From Polaromonas sp. YR568 (GTDB taxonomy: Bacteria > Pseudomonadota > Gammaproteobacteria > Burkholderiales > Burkholderiaceae_C), in assembly GCF_900116715.1 (NCBI RefSeq), contig NZ_FPBM01000004.1:62001-126000 (forward strand): 64,000 nucleotides of DNA, written 5' to 3'. Shown in pieces: positions 54,905 through 63,913 of this stretch. Position numbers and translations under genes: made by a program. The notes under the pieces are model-generated. The model saw only the letters and a list, made by a program, of their open reading frames with translations, was not told the origin of the DNA and made no database searches. Every line of letters begins with the position of its first letter. Within the stretch, counting starts at the first letter, position 1.

Positions 54905-56380
54905 TCAACCGGGAACGCGGGCCATCACATGCGCGACCGCGGCGGTCAGCTTCTTGGCATAGGGCACGTTCAGGAATTCGTTGGGGCCGTGCGCATTGCT
55001 CTTGGGGCCCAGCACGCCGCAAACCATCATCTGCGCCTTGGGGAAACCTTTGCTCAGCATGTTCATCAGCGGAATGGTGCCGCCCTGGCCGATGGTGCCG
55101 CAGGGAGCGCCGAAAAAGCTTTGCGAGGCATCGTTGAGCGCGTTTTCAAACCAGGGCACGGTGCTGGGTGCGTTCCAGCCGGTGGCGCCGCCGTTGCTTT
55201 CGAAGGTGACCTTGGCCTGGTAAGGCGCGTTGTCTTCCAGCAGGGTTTTGAGTTCCTGCACAGCCGCGGCCGCATCGATCAGCGGAGGGAAACGCAGCGA
55301 CAGCTTGAAGGCGGTGTAAGGGCGCAGCACATTGCCAGCGTCCTTAAGCGCCGGAAAGCCTTCGGCGCCCGTCACGCTGAGCGTAGGGCGCCAGGTGCGG
55401 TTGAGCAAAGCTTCGACCGGGTCGGTCGTCGTGGGCAAGGCAAAGGCGCTGGAGCCTTCGCAGTCGTAGTGCGCCCACGGAAAGCGCTTGTAGATTTCTT
55501 CGCCGAGGATTTTGGCGGTAGCCTGCGCCTGGGCCAGGCGGTCGGCCGGGACTTCGCAGTGAAAGCTTTGCGGCAGCAGACGCCCGGTCTTGCTGTCTTC
55601 CAGGCGGTCCAGCACCTGGCGCATGATGCGAAAGCTCGACGGCACCAGGCCGCTGGCGTCACCGGAATGCACACCTTCGGTGAGCACTTCAACCTTGAGC
55701 ACACCGGCCGCATTGCCGCGCAGGCTGGTCGTCAGCCACAGCTGGTCGTAGTTGCCCGCGCCGGAGTCCAGGCACACCACCAGGGCGACATCACCCAGGC
55801 GCTCGCGCAGCGCGTTGACGTAGGGCAGCAAGTCGTACGAGCCGCTTTCTTCGCAGGTTTCGATCAGGCCGACGATGCGCGGGTGCGGCACGTTTTGCGC
55901 CTTGAGGGCTTGCACGGCGGCAATGCTGGCGTAGACGGCATAGCCGTCATCGGCGGCGCCGCGGCCGTAGAGCTTGCCGTCTTCATACTTGGCCGTCCAC
56001 GGGCTCAGGTCATTGCGCCAGCCGGTGAACTCGGGCTGCTTGTCGAGGTGGCCGTACATCAGCACGGTTTGCGTCGAGTCGGGGCGGGTGGCCGGGATTT
56101 CAAAAAACAGCACCGGTGTGCGGCCTTCGAGCCGCACAACCTCGAGCGTCAGGCCTTCGACCTTTTGCGCTTCAACCCAGGCTGCCGCATTGCGCATGAC
56201 GGTGTCGATATAACCGTGCTGCGCCCAGTTGCTGTCAAAGGTGGGGGACTTGGCGGGAATGGAGATGTAGTCGGTGATCTGCTTGACGATGTCGCCGTCC
56301 CATTGCGCGGTGACCTGTGAAAGGGCCTGGGCGGCGTTAAGGATGCTGGCGGGGATTTCACGGTGCAGTGGGGCGTTCAT
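54905..56380 (-). CDS. M20 family metallopeptidase (dipeptidase)
   Basis: A 491-residue zinc peptidase of the carnosinase-like group. Metal ligands appear in LMYGHLDKQPE (His, Asp at the first site), GRGAADDGYA (bridging Asp) and IETCEESGSYD (catalytic Glu and ligand). A dimerisation domain lies in the middle (VHSGDASGLVPSS), and GQGGTIPLMNM is near the C-terminal ligand. It likely cleaves small dipeptides; there is no signal peptide. The start has a GGAG before it. Confidence 0.9.
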   Translation of the reverse strand: MNAPLHREIPASILNAAQALSQVTAQWDGDIVKQITDYISIPAKSPTFDSNWAQHGYIDTVMRNAAAWVEAQKVEGLTLEVVRLEGRTPVLFFEIPATRPDSTQTVLMYGHLDKQPEFTGWRNDLSPWTAKYEDGKLYGRGAADDGYAVYASIAAVQALKAQNVPHPRIVGLIETCEESGSYDLLPYVNALRERLGDVALVVCLDSGAGNYDQLWLTTSLRGNAAGVLKVEVLTEGVHSGDASGLVPSSFRIMRQVLDRLEDSKTGRLLPQSFHCEVPADRLAQAQATAKILGEEIYKRFPWAHYDCEGSSAFALPTTTDPVEALLNRTWRPTLSVTGAEGFPALKDAGNVLRPYTAFKLSLRFPPLIDAAAAVQELKTLLEDNAPYQAKVTFESNGGATGWNAPSTVPWFENALNDASQSFFGAPCGTIGQGGTIPLMNMLSKGFPKAQMMVCGVLGPKSNAHGPNEFLNVPYAKKLTAAVAHVMARVPG

Positions 56381-56591
56381 TGGGGGGACTCCGGGGAAAA
56401 TCAGCTTTTTAGGACAGCGTTTTGCTGCGGTACCTGCTACTGTACGCTTCCGACACAGACCGCGCCACTGAGCTCAGGAAGACCCGCAATTGGCGGTTTC
56501 AACCTGTAGCGCCCGGCCGGCGAGGGCAAAGATATCCCCTCTATTTGGATGAGAGGGATGAGAGAACAGGCCAGCACATCACGGAGCCGAC

Positions 56592-57428
56592 ATGACACCA
56601 GCAAGCACTTTCGCACCGGCCCCCCACCGCATCCGCGCAGGCGTAGGCGGCTGGACTTTCGAGCCCTGGCGCAGCAACTTCTTTCCGCCCGGCCTGCCGC
56701 ACAGCCGGGAGCTGGAATACGCCAGCCGCAAACTCAGCGCCATCGAGGTCAACGGCACCTACTACGGCACGCTCAAACCGGCCAGCTTCAAAAAATGGCA
56801 CGACGAGACACCTGACGACTTCGTGTTTTCCCTGAAGGCCTCACGCTACGCCACCAACCGCCGGGTGCTGGCCGAAGCGGGCGACTCCATCCAGCGCTTC
56901 ATCGACAGCGGCATCAGCGAACTGGGCCGCAAATTGGGGCCCATCGTCTGGCAGTTCATGCCCGGCAAGGTGTTTGACCCAGAGGATTTCGAGGCATTTC
57001 TGGCGCTCCTGCCCAAACAGGTGGACGGCCGCGCGCTGCGGCATGTGGTCGACGTACGCCACGAGAGTTTCATGTCGCCCGACTACCTGGCGCTGGCGCG
57101 CCGTTACAAGGTCGCCACGGTATTTACGGACGCTGACAAATTTCCGTCGTTTGCCGACCTGACGGGCGACTTTGCCTATACACGGCTGATGATGAGCGAT
57201 GCAGATCTGGAAACGGGCTACGAAGGCAGCGCACTCGACGCCTGGGCTGAGCGTGCGCGGCAATGGGCGGCAGGCAATGCGCCGGCCGACCTGCCGGCAC
57301 TGGAAGACGTGCCTGCACAAGGCCAGCCGCGCGACGTGTTTGTGTATTTCATCAATGGCGCCAAGGAGAGGGCGCCTGCGGCCGCTATGGCTTTTCTGGA
57401 CCGGCTGGGCTTTAAGCCCGCCGTTTGA
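56592..57428 (+). CDS. DUF72 (YecE-like) protein
   Basis: A 278-residue TIM-barrel protein. RIRAGVGGWTFEPWRSNFFP, EVNGTYYGTLKPASFKKW and FVYFINGAKERAPAAAM mark the DUF72/YecE family, whose function is unknown, though a link to nucleic-acid or sugar processing is often suggested. The 211 bp upstream contain a T-rich hairpin-like stretch and no other gene. Its stop directly abuts the psd stop on the other strand, with no gap. Confidence 0.88.
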   Translation: MTPASTFAPAPHRIRAGVGGWTFEPWRSNFFPPGLPHSRELEYASRKLSAIEVNGTYYGTLKPASFKKWHDETPDDFVFSLKASRYATNRRVLAEAGDSIQRFIDSGISELGRKLGPIVWQFMPGKVFDPEDFEAFLALLPKQVDGRALRHVVDVRHESFMSPDYLALARRYKVATVFTDADKFPSFADLTGDFAYTRLMMSDADLETGYEGSALDAWAERARQWAAGNAPADLPALEDVPAQGQPRDVFVYFINGAKERAPAAAMAFLDRLGFKPAV

Positions 57429-58283
57429 TCAGGCGTAAGAAGCCATGGCCTCACCCAACCGGATGCCGCGGCCAGGCGCCCACTCAGGGTTGAACGTAAG
57501 CGGCCCTTTGGGGAACAACATGACCACCGTGGAGCCGAGCAAAAAGCGGCCCATTTCATCGCCCTGCTGCAAACGGACGGCGGAGGTCGGCTCATTGGGA
57601 TAGTCCCACTGCTTCACCACCTTGCCGCGCGGCGGGTTGACCACGCCGTGCCACACCGTGGCCATGCTGCCGACAATCGTTGCGCCGACCAGCACCAACA
57701 CAAAAGGCCCGCGCGCCGATTCAAAAACGCAGACCACACGCTCGTTGCGCGCAAACAGCCCCGGCACGCCGCGCGCGGTGACCGGGTTGACCGAGAACAA
57801 ATCACCCGGCACATAAATCATGCGCACCAGCCTGCCGCCTGTGGGCATATGGATGCGGTGGTAATCCTTGGGGCTCAGGTAGAGCGTGGCGAAATGGCCG
57901 TCCTGGTACTGCGCCGCCAGCGCCGCGTCGCCGCCCACCAGCGCGGTGGTCGAATAACTGTGGCCCTTGGCCTGGAAGATCTGGTCTTTCTCGATCGCGC
58001 CGAACTGGCTGATCGCGCCGTCCACCGGCGAAATCAGCTCGGCGCTGGCCAGGGGCCGCGCACCGGGCTTGAGCGCGCGCGTGAAGAAATCGTTGAAGGT
58101 GGCGTAGCTGGCGATGTCGGAATTGAGCGCCTCGTCCATGTTGACCTGGTACTTGGCAACAAAGCGGCGGATGATTTCGGTGGTGACCCAGCCGCGCTCA
58201 CGCGAAGCCACGAAACCGGCAAAGGCAGTCAGCGCCTGCTTGGGGAACAGGTATTGGGGAAGGACGGCGAATCGGTCGGACAC
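57429..58283 (-). CDS. psd: Phosphatidylserine decarboxylase proenzyme
   Basis: A 284-residue membrane enzyme that makes phosphatidylethanolamine. The self-cleavage motif LGST occurs in MGRFLLGSTVVMLFP near the C terminus, yielding the pyruvoyl alpha chain. SPVDGAISQFGAIEKDQIFQ and HRIHMPTGG are further family motifs. I chose the GTG at 58283 (SDRFAVLPQYLFPKQ), which matches the usual N terminus; an upstream ATG would add 30 atypical residues. Confidence 0.92.
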   Translation of the reverse strand: MSDRFAVLPQYLFPKQALTAFAGFVASRERGWVTTEIIRRFVAKYQVNMDEALNSDIASYATFNDFFTRALKPGARPLASAELISPVDGAISQFGAIEKDQIFQAKGHSYSTTALVGGDAALAAQYQDGHFATLYLSPKDYHRIHMPTGGRLVRMIYVPGDLFSVNPVTARGVPGLFARNERVVCVFESARGPFVLVLVGATIVGSMATVWHGVVNPPRGKVVKQWDYPNEPTSAVRLQQGDEMGRFLLGSTVVMLFPKGPLTFNPEWAPGRGIRLGEAMASYA

Positions 58284-58344
58284 TAGGCGGCTTGAATGGT
58301 GAGGGAAGGGCCATTCTATCGACGCCGGCCGCCGTGCAGACTGA

Positions 58345-58533
58345 TCACTGTGCGGGATAACCCGCCTGGGCAAGCGCCGCCGCTACGGTCGGCTGGTCTT
58401 GCGAGGACTGCACCACGACCTTTTTGGATGCCAGGTCGATGTTGACCTGCGCGGCCGGGTCCAGTGACTTGACGGTCTGGGTGATGACGCCGGCGCAGTG
58501 GCCGCAGCTCATGGCGGGGATGGTGAATTCCAT
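58345..58533 (-). CDS. copZ: Copper chaperone, CopZ-like HMA protein
   Basis: A 62-residue cytoplasmic metallochaperone with a single heavy-metal-associated fold. The Cu(I) site is AMSCGHC near the start, followed by AGVITQTVKSLDP and a C-terminal VAAALAQAGY. It hands copper to the CopA ATPase encoded divergently. The start has AAGGA about ten bases upstream. It is transcribed from a CueR-type promoter that mirrors the copA promoter. Confidence 0.92.
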   Translation of the reverse strand: MEFTIPAMSCGHCAGVITQTVKSLDPAAQVNIDLASKKVVVQSSQDQPTVAAALAQAGYPAQ

Positions 58534-58571
58534 AAACCTGTTTCCTTAAAGTTAATACAGCTTTGGACGAG

Positions 58572-58602
58572 AGTCTGAACCTTCCCATGGGGGCAGGGTC
58601 AA
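58572..58602 (-). promoter_or_regulatory. CueR-type promoter of copZ
   Basis: On the minus strand the -35 is TTGACC (58602-58597), the -10 is CAGACT (58577-58572) and the spacer is 19 bp. The spacer holds the MerR-family dyad ending GGGAAGG. A 19-bp spacer requires activator-driven DNA distortion, so copper-bound CueR should switch it on. The predicted leader to the copZ ATG is about 30 bases. Confidence 0.85.
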
Positions 58603-58652
58603 GCGGCGCCCAGGAAATCCTGCGTCCGTTCAGGGCTATTGCCTTGCGGCGC

Positions 58653-58683
58653 TTGACCCTCCCATGGTGGTAAGGTTCAGACT
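58653..58683 (+). promoter_or_regulatory. CueR-type promoter of copA
   Basis: The plus strand has TTGACC (58653-58658), a 19-bp spacer and CAGACT (58678-58683). The dyad region ACCCTCCC...GGTAAGGT is the CueR operator pattern. It is a near mirror image of the copZ promoter 50 bp away, with identical -35 and -10 hexamers. Transcription would start at about 58690, next to the copA ATG at 58691. Confidence 0.88.
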
Positions 58684-58690
58684 GCCATCC

Positions 58691-61132
58691 ATGAACACCA
58701 CACACACCTTGAACACGCCTTCCGCCGCACCAGCACTGACCGAGTGGCAGCTTCCCATCGAAGGCATGAGCTGCGCGTCCTGCGTGGCGCGTGTGGAGCG
58801 CTCCCTCGCCAATGTCGATGGCGTGCAGGATGTCAGCGTGAATTTTGCGACCGAGCGGGCCAACCTCAAGGCGCGCGGCGACGTCGGCATGGACACGCTG
58901 AAGGCCGCCGTCACACAAGCGGGCTACCGCGTGGCCGAGCAATCCCTGCAACTCCAGATAGACGGCATGACTTGCGCGTCCTGCGTGTCGCGGGTCGAGA
59001 AAGCCCTCAAGCAGGTGCCGGGCGTGCTGTCGGCCAGCGTCAACCTGGCGACAGAAACTGCTGAAGTCAGCGCGGTGGGTGGCGCGGCCCTATTGCCTGC
59101 GCTCACGGCCGCAGTGGCCAAGGCCGGCTACCAGGCGCGTGAAATCCCAGCTACCGGCGCCCCTGCCGACAAGCCCGCTACCGCCTGGTGGCCTATTGCA
59201 CTGGCCGCCGCTTTGTCAGCGCCGCTGGCGCTGCCCATGGTGGGCGCACTGTTCGGCAAGGACTGGATGCTGAATGGCTGGCTGCAATGGCTGCTGGCCA
59301 CGCCGGTGCAATTCTGGTTGGGCGCGCGCTTTTACCGCGCCGGCTGGGCTGCCTTGCGCGCCCGTACCGGCAATATGGACTTGCTGGTGGCGCTGGGCAC
59401 ATCGGCCGCCTACGGACTGAGCGTGTATCAGCTGTGGCGGCATGGTGACCATGGCATGGCCCACTTGTATTTCGAGGCCTCGGCGGTTGTGATCACACTG
59501 GTGTTGCTGGGTAAATGGATGGAGGCGCGCGCCAAACACCAGACGACGGCGGCGATCCGTGCGTTGCAGGCACTACGGCCCGACACCGCGCGCCGGCGGC
59601 GCGACGGAAGCGATGAAGATGTGCCTTTGCAAGACATACAGCTAGGCGACCTGGTGGTGGTGCGCCCCGGTGAACGCATCGCGGTGGACGGCGAGATCGT
59701 GGAAGGCAGCACCCAGGTGGACGAGTCGCTGATCACCGGCGAAAGCCTGCCTGTGGCCAAACATGCAGGCGACCGCGTGACAGGCGGCGCGGTCAACGCC
59801 GAAGGCCTGATCGTGGTGCACACCACGGCCATAGGCGCGGAATCCACCCTGGCCCGCATCGTGCGCATGGTCGAATCGGCCCAGGCCAAAAAAGCCCCGA
59901 TACAGCGCCTGGTGGACCAGGTAAGCGCGGTGTTTGTACCCGTGGTGATAGTCATTGCCCTGGTGACGCTGCTGGGCTGGGGCCTGGCGACGCAGGATTG
60001 GGAGGCCGCCATTCTCAATGCGGTTGCCGTGCTGGTGATTGCCTGCCCCTGCGCGCTGGGCCTGGCCACGCCCACCGCCATCATGGTGGGCACCGGGGCT
60101 GCGGCGCGTCAGGGCATTCTGATCAAGGATGCGGAAGCGCTGGAGGTGGCGCACAGCGTCAAAGTCGTAGCTTTCGACAAGACCGGCACCTTGACCGAAG
60201 GCAAGCCCGAGCTGGTGGCGCTGGAGCCCCACGCGATCACGGCCGATGAGCTGCTGGCCTGGGCCGCCGCCATTCAGTCGGGTAGCGAGCATCCGCTGGC
60301 CCGCGCAGTAATGCAGCGCGCGATGCAGCAGCGGCTTGAGATTCCTGCGGCAACGGGGCTGCGTGCCGTTGCCGGCCGCGGCATGGCCGCCGTGGTGGCA
60401 GGCCGTGAACTCCGGCTCGGCAGCCCGCGCTTCATGCAGGAGCTGGGCCTGGACCTCACCACTTTTACGTCCTTAAATGCGCGTGCCAAAGAACTGGAAA
60501 CCCAGGGCCGCACGGTGTCGTGGCTGACCGAGATCAGCGCTACCCCGCGATTGCTCGGACTGATGGCATTTGGCGACACCCTTAAAAGCAGTGCCGCGCC
60601 GGCGATTGCGCGCCTTCATGCACTGGGCATTCAGACCGCTTTGGTGACCGGCGACAACCGCGGCAGTGCTGAAGCGGTGGCGCAGCAACTGGGGATAGAC
60701 CTGGTGCACAGCCAGGTTCTGCCTGAGGACAAGGCCGCCATCATCGGGCAGCTAAAGGCCGGCGTGCAGGCGCAGAACGGACGTGTGGCCATGGTCGGCG
60801 ACGGCATCAATGACGCGCCAGCCCTGGCGGCCGCCGATGTGGGCATTGCAATGTCTACCGGCACCGACGTGGCCATGCATGCGGCCGGCATCACGCTGAT
60901 GCGCGGCAACCCGGCGCTGGTTGCCGATGCCATAGCCATTTCACGCCGCACCTACGCCAAGATTCGCCAGAACCTGTTCTGGGCTTTTGTTTACAACGTG
61001 GTCGGCATTCCGCTGGCCGCGCTGGGCCTGCTGAGCCCGGTCATTGCCGGCGCGGCTATGGCGCTCAGCAGCGCCAGCGTGGTGATGAATGCCTTGCTGC
61101 TGCGCCGCTGGAAAGGAAACACCCATGACTGA
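58691..61132 (+). CDS. copA: Cu(I)-exporting P-type ATPase
   Basis: An 813-residue inner-membrane pump that expels cytoplasmic Cu(I). Two N-terminal metal-binding domains carry GMSCASC and GMTCASC; the membrane Cu site is [12 protein letters not shown], the phosphorylated Asp is in [11 protein letters not shown], and SGSEHPLA and [10 protein letters not shown] complete the P1B signature. An earlier ATG at 58664 lies inside the operator, upstream of the predicted transcript start, so 58691 is preferred; the message then seems leaderless. Its stop overlaps the cueR start by eight bases. Confidence 0.95.
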   Translation: MNTTHTLNTPSAAPALTEWQLPIEGMSCASCVARVERSLANVDGVQDVSVNFATERANLKARGDVGMDTLKAAVTQAGYRVAEQSLQLQIDGMTCASCVSRVEKALKQVPGVLSASVNLATETAEVSAVGGAALLPALTAAVAKAGYQAREIPATGAPADKPATAWWPIALAAALSAPLALPMVGALFGKDWMLNGWLQWLLATPVQFWLGARFYRAGWAALRARTGNMDLLVALGTSAAYGLSVYQLWRHGDHGMAHLYFEASAVVITLVLLGKWMEARAKHQTTAAIRALQALRPDTARRRRDGSDEDVPLQDIQLGDLVVVRPGERIAVDGEIVEGSTQVDESLITGESLPVAKHAGDRVTGGAVNAEGLIVVHTTAIGAESTLARIVRMVESAQAKKAPIQRLVDQVSAVFVPVVIVIALVTLLGWGLATQDWEAAILNAVAVLVIACPCALGLATPTAIMVGTGAAARQGILIKDAEALEVAHSVKVVAFDKTGTLTEGKPELVALEPHAITADELLAWAAAIQSGSEHPLARAVMQRAMQQRLEIPAATGLRAVAGRGMAAVVAGRELRLGSPRFMQELGLDLTTFTSLNARAKELETQGRTVSWLTEISATPRLLGLMAFGDTLKSSAAPAIARLHALGIQTALVTGDNRGSAEAVAQQLGIDLVHSQVLPEDKAAIIGQLKAGVQAQNGRVAMVGDGINDAPALAAADVGIAMSTGTDVAMHAAGITLMRGNPALVADAIAISRRTYAKIRQNLFWAFVYNVVGIPLAALGLLSPVIAGAAMALSSASVVMNALLLRRWKGNTHD

Positions 61133-61538
61133 TGCCATCACGATCGGACCCCTCAACATCGGCCAGGCCGCCGTGCAATCCGGCGTGTCGGCCAAGATGA
61201 TCCGCCACTATGAATCGCTGGGCCTGCTGCCCACTGTGCACCGCACCGACGCGGGCTACCGCCAGTACGGCGAAAAAGAAGTGCACACGCTGCGCTTCAT
61301 ACGCCGCGCCCGCGCGCTGGGTTTCAGCATGGCCGAGATCACCGAGCTGCTCAAGCTGTGGCAAAACAAGCGCCGTGCCAGCGCGGATGTCAAACGCATC
61401 GCGCTGGCCCATGTGGCCGACCTGGAGCGCCGCATCGCCGAGATGGAAGCAATGAAGCAGACGCTGAGCCATCTGGCGCACTGCTGCCAGGGCAATAGCC
61501 GGCCCGACTGCCCCATCCTGACCGAGCTGGCGGCCTGA
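61125..61538 (+). CDS. cueR: MerR-family copper-responsive regulator
   Basis: A 137-residue MerR regulator. The winged helix is [20 protein letters not shown] with GLLP, followed by the dimerisation helix and the metal loop CQGNSRPDC (Cys121 and Cys129, seven residues between), the CueR spacing for Cu(I). It overlaps copA by eight bases (ATGACTGA), so it is made with the pump. It should activate the copZ and copA promoters. Confidence 0.93.
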   Translation: MTDAITIGPLNIGQAAVQSGVSAKMIRHYESLGLLPTVHRTDAGYRQYGEKEVHTLRFIRRARALGFSMAEITELLKLWQNKRRASADVKRIALAHVADLERRIAEMEAMKQTLSHLAHCCQGNSRPDCPILTELAA

Positions 61539-61560
61539 AGTTGCTTCAATGAAATGTCCG

Positions 61561-61591
61561 AATCCGGCGAGCGATAGCGAGCCGCCGGATT
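61561..61591 (+). terminator. Hairpin after cueR
   Basis: AATCCGGCG (61561-61569) pairs perfectly with CGCCGGATT (61583-61591) around a 13-base loop, 22 bp after the cueR stop. Only TTATCC follows, so it is a terminator-like structure without a T run. Confidence 0.55.
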
Positions 61592-61640
61592 TATCCTGAG
61601 GGATCTTGATGGACGTTCCATCACCTTCACGGACTAGCGC

Positions 61641-62384
61641 ATGCCACTTGCTTCTGAAACAGCCTCTCTTTTGCCCGAGTCGGTTGATGCCGGTACCGAC
61701 ACGGACAGCTGGGCCCGCATCACGTCGACGCTGAACCGCGATGGCAGCGCGGTGCTCCCGCAATTGCTGAGTCAAAAGGAGTGTCAGGCCTTGGCAGGGA
61801 TGTATGCCGACGCGCGCCGCTTTCGCAGCCGCGTGGTGATGCAGCGCCACGGCTTCGGCCAGGGCGAATACCAGTACTTCAGCTACCCGCTGCCGGACAT
61901 CGTGGCCCGGCTGCGCACCACGCTTTACCCCCGGCTGGTTGGCGTGGCCAATGCCTGGAACCAGGCCATGGGAATTGACGTGCGTTATCCCGCTGCCCAT
62001 GCCGATTTCCTCGCACGCTGCCATGAGGCCGGCCAGCAGCGGCCCACGCCACTGCTCTTGCAATATGGGCCGGGTGACTACAACTGCCTGCACCAGGACC
62101 TGTATGGCGAACACGTGTTTCCGGTCCAGGTCGCGGTGCTGCTGTCCCGGCCTGGCGAAGACTTCACCGGCGGCGAATTTGTGCTGACCGAGCAACGCCC
62201 GCGCATGCAGTCGCGGCCCGAAGTGGTGCCGCTGCGGCAGGGCGATGCCGTGGTGTTTGCCGTGCACCACCGGCCGGTGCAGGGCAGCCGCGGTTTTTAC
62301 CGCGTCAACATGCGGCATGGCGTGAGCACGGTGCGCAGCGGGCACCGGCATACGCTGGGCATTATTTTTCACGACGCGGCGTAA
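61641..62384 (+). CDS. 2-oxoglutarate/Fe(II) oxygenase, DUF2086 (Oxygenase-NA) type
   Basis: A 247-residue double-stranded beta-helix oxygenase. The iron ligands are His151 and Asp153 (YNCLHQDLYGEHVF) and probably His226 in VNMRHGVS; RHTLGIIFHD near the end binds 2-oxoglutarate. The sequence follows the DUF2086 family (VLPQLLSQKECQAL, GFGQGEYQYFSYPLP), proposed to act in oxidative repair of alkylated DNA bases. It is followed after 20 bp by alkB, which supports that role. The start ATG lies 102 bp after cueR. Confidence 0.85.
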   Translation: MPLASETASLLPESVDAGTDTDSWARITSTLNRDGSAVLPQLLSQKECQALAGMYADARRFRSRVVMQRHGFGQGEYQYFSYPLPDIVARLRTTLYPRLVGVANAWNQAMGIDVRYPAAHADFLARCHEAGQQRPTPLLLQYGPGDYNCLHQDLYGEHVFPVQVAVLLSRPGEDFTGGEFVLTEQRPRMQSRPEVVPLRQGDAVVFAVHHRPVQGSRGFYRVNMRHGVSTVRSGHRHTLGIIFHDAA

Positions 62385-62404
62385 CACGGCGTAAAGGAGA
62401 TGGT

Positions 62405-63058
62405 GTGACCCTGAGGCTTTTCGATGAAACGCCGGCGCCTTACGTGGCGCCCGAGGTGATCGCGCCGGGCGCGATGCTGCTGCGCGGCTTTGCCCTCGGG
62501 GTGGACGAGGCCTTGCTGCAAGCTGTGGAAGGCGTGGTCGCCGCCGCACCGCTGCGCCACCTGGTCACGCCAGGCGGCTACACCATGTCGGTCGCCATGA
62601 CGAACTGCGGCGCGCTGGGCTGGGTCTCAGACCGCAGCGGCTACCGCTATGACGCGAAAGATCCGCTTTCAGGCCAGGCCTGGCCGTCCATGCCGGCCTG
62701 CTTTGCCGAGCTGGCCTTGCGTGCCGCCGCAGAAGCGGGCTTCGATAACTTCCGCCCGGACGCCTGCCTGATCAACCGCTACGAACCCGGCGCGCGGCTG
62801 TCGCTGCACCAGGACAAGGACGAAGGCAGCATGGACGCGCCCATCGTGTCGGTATCGCTAGGCCTGCCCGCGGTGTTTCTGTTCGGTGGTTTGAGGCGCA
62901 GTGATTGCACCGCGCGGTATCGGCTGCAGCATGGCGACGTCGCTGTATGGGGTGGCCCCTCGCGGCTGGCTTATCACGGTGTGGCGCCGCTGGCAAAGGG
63001 CGAGCATGCGCGTCTGGGCGCGCAACGCATCAACCTGACATTTCGCTGCGCACGCTGA
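62405..63058 (+). CDS. alkB: DNA oxidative demethylase AlkB
   Basis: A 217-residue Fe(II)/2-oxoglutarate dioxygenase that removes methyl groups from 1-methyladenine and 3-methylcytosine. It has LSLHQDKDE (His135, Asp137), LAYHGVAPL (His191) and the 2-oxoglutarate arginines in QRINLTFR. TMSVAMTNCGALGWVSD matches the AlkB nucleotide lid. The start is a GTG at 62405 with AAAGGAG upstream. It pairs with the DUF2086 oxygenase. Confidence 0.95.
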   Translation: MTLRLFDETPAPYVAPEVIAPGAMLLRGFALGVDEALLQAVEGVVAAAPLRHLVTPGGYTMSVAMTNCGALGWVSDRSGYRYDAKDPLSGQAWPSMPACFAELALRAAAEAGFDNFRPDACLINRYEPGARLSLHQDKDEGSMDAPIVSVSLGLPAVFLFGGLRRSDCTARYRLQHGDVAVWGGPSRLAYHGVAPLAKGEHARLGAQRINLTFRCAR

Positions 63059-63064
63059 AGGAGT

Positions 63065-63098
63065 GCGAACGCGCTCAGGCGCGTTCGCGAATTTTTTT
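63065..63098 (+). terminator. Intrinsic terminator of alkB overlapping the hyi 3' end
   Basis: GCGAACGCG (63065-63073) and CGCGTTCGC (63080-63088) form a perfect 9-bp stem with loop CTCAGG, followed by GAA and T7. The hyi stop codon on the other strand lies in the loop, so its last codons are part of the terminator. Confidence 0.9.
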
Positions 63099-63908
63099 CA
63101 GCCAGCCCAACCCGGCTGGTGTGGCGCCGGCTTCTGCGCCGCGCAGCGGTTTGTACTCGCAACCCACCCAGCCGCTGTAGCCCAGTTCATCCAGCAACGC
63201 AAACAGGTAGGGGTAGTTGATCTCGCCGACATCCGGCTCATTGCGGCCCGGAGCGCCTGCAATCTGCAAATGACCGATATGGCCAGTGGGCAGGTATTTG
63301 CGCAGCTTCATCGCCAGGTCGCCTTCCACAACCTGACAGTGATAGAGATCCATCTGCACCTTGACGTTGGCCGCGCCCACTTCACGGATGATTTCATGCG
63401 CGTGGTCTTGCCGGTTCAGGAAGAAACGCGGAATGTCGCGCAGGTTGATGGGTTCGATCAACAGGTCCACGCCCACCTTGGCCGCCTGCGCGGCCGCCTC
63501 GCGCAGGTTGTTCACATAGGTGGGCTGCACGGCTTCACGCTCCATGCCTTCAGGCAACACGCCCGCCATCACGTGGATACGCGGGCAACCCAGGGCCTGC
63601 GCGTAGTCCAGCGCAATGGCAATGCCGGCACGGAACTCGGCCTCATGGCCCGGCAGGCAGGCCGTGCCTTTTTGCGAGGAAGCCCAGGCCTTCTCAATGC
63701 TGGCCACATCCGTACCACCCGGCGGCGCGTTGAACAGCACCAGCTGCTGGCCGTGCTGCTGCAGGATGGCTTTGAGTTCTTGCGGCACCCAGGCGTAGGG
63801 CGAAAGAATTTCCACCGCCTTGAAGCCGTCGCGTGCAGCGGCGGCAAAGCGTTCGGCCATGGGTAGCTCGGTGTACATCCAGCTGAGGTTGGCGGCAAAT
63901 TGAGGCAT
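63075..63908 (-). CDS. hyi: Hydroxypyruvate isomerase family protein
   Basis: A 277-residue TIM-barrel sugar isomerase of the Hyi/OtnI group, interconverting hydroxypyruvate and tartronate semialdehyde or related tetronates. Metal ligands are in LLIEPINLRD, VQMDLYHCQ and VGCEYKP. The start MPQFAANLSWMYTELP is typical. Its C-terminal codons (RERA) overlap the alkB terminator. The physiological substrate cannot be fixed without the neighbouring genes beyond the window. Confidence 0.88.
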   Translation of the reverse strand: MPQFAANLSWMYTELPMAERFAAAARDGFKAVEILSPYAWVPQELKAILQQHGQQLVLFNAPPGGTDVASIEKAWASSQKGTACLPGHEAEFRAGIAIALDYAQALGCPRIHVMAGVLPEGMEREAVQPTYVNNLREAAAQAAKVGVDLLIEPINLRDIPRFFLNRQDHAHEIIREVGAANVKVQMDLYHCQVVEGDLAMKLRKYLPTGHIGHLQIAGAPGRNEPDVGEINYPYLFALLDELGYSGWVGCEYKPLRGAEAGATPAGLGWLKKIRERA

Positions 63909-63913
63909 GGCAG

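Noticed and set aside
58664..58690. Upstream ATG as the copA start
   Set aside because: It lies within the CueR operator and before the predicted transcript start, so it would not be on the mRNA.
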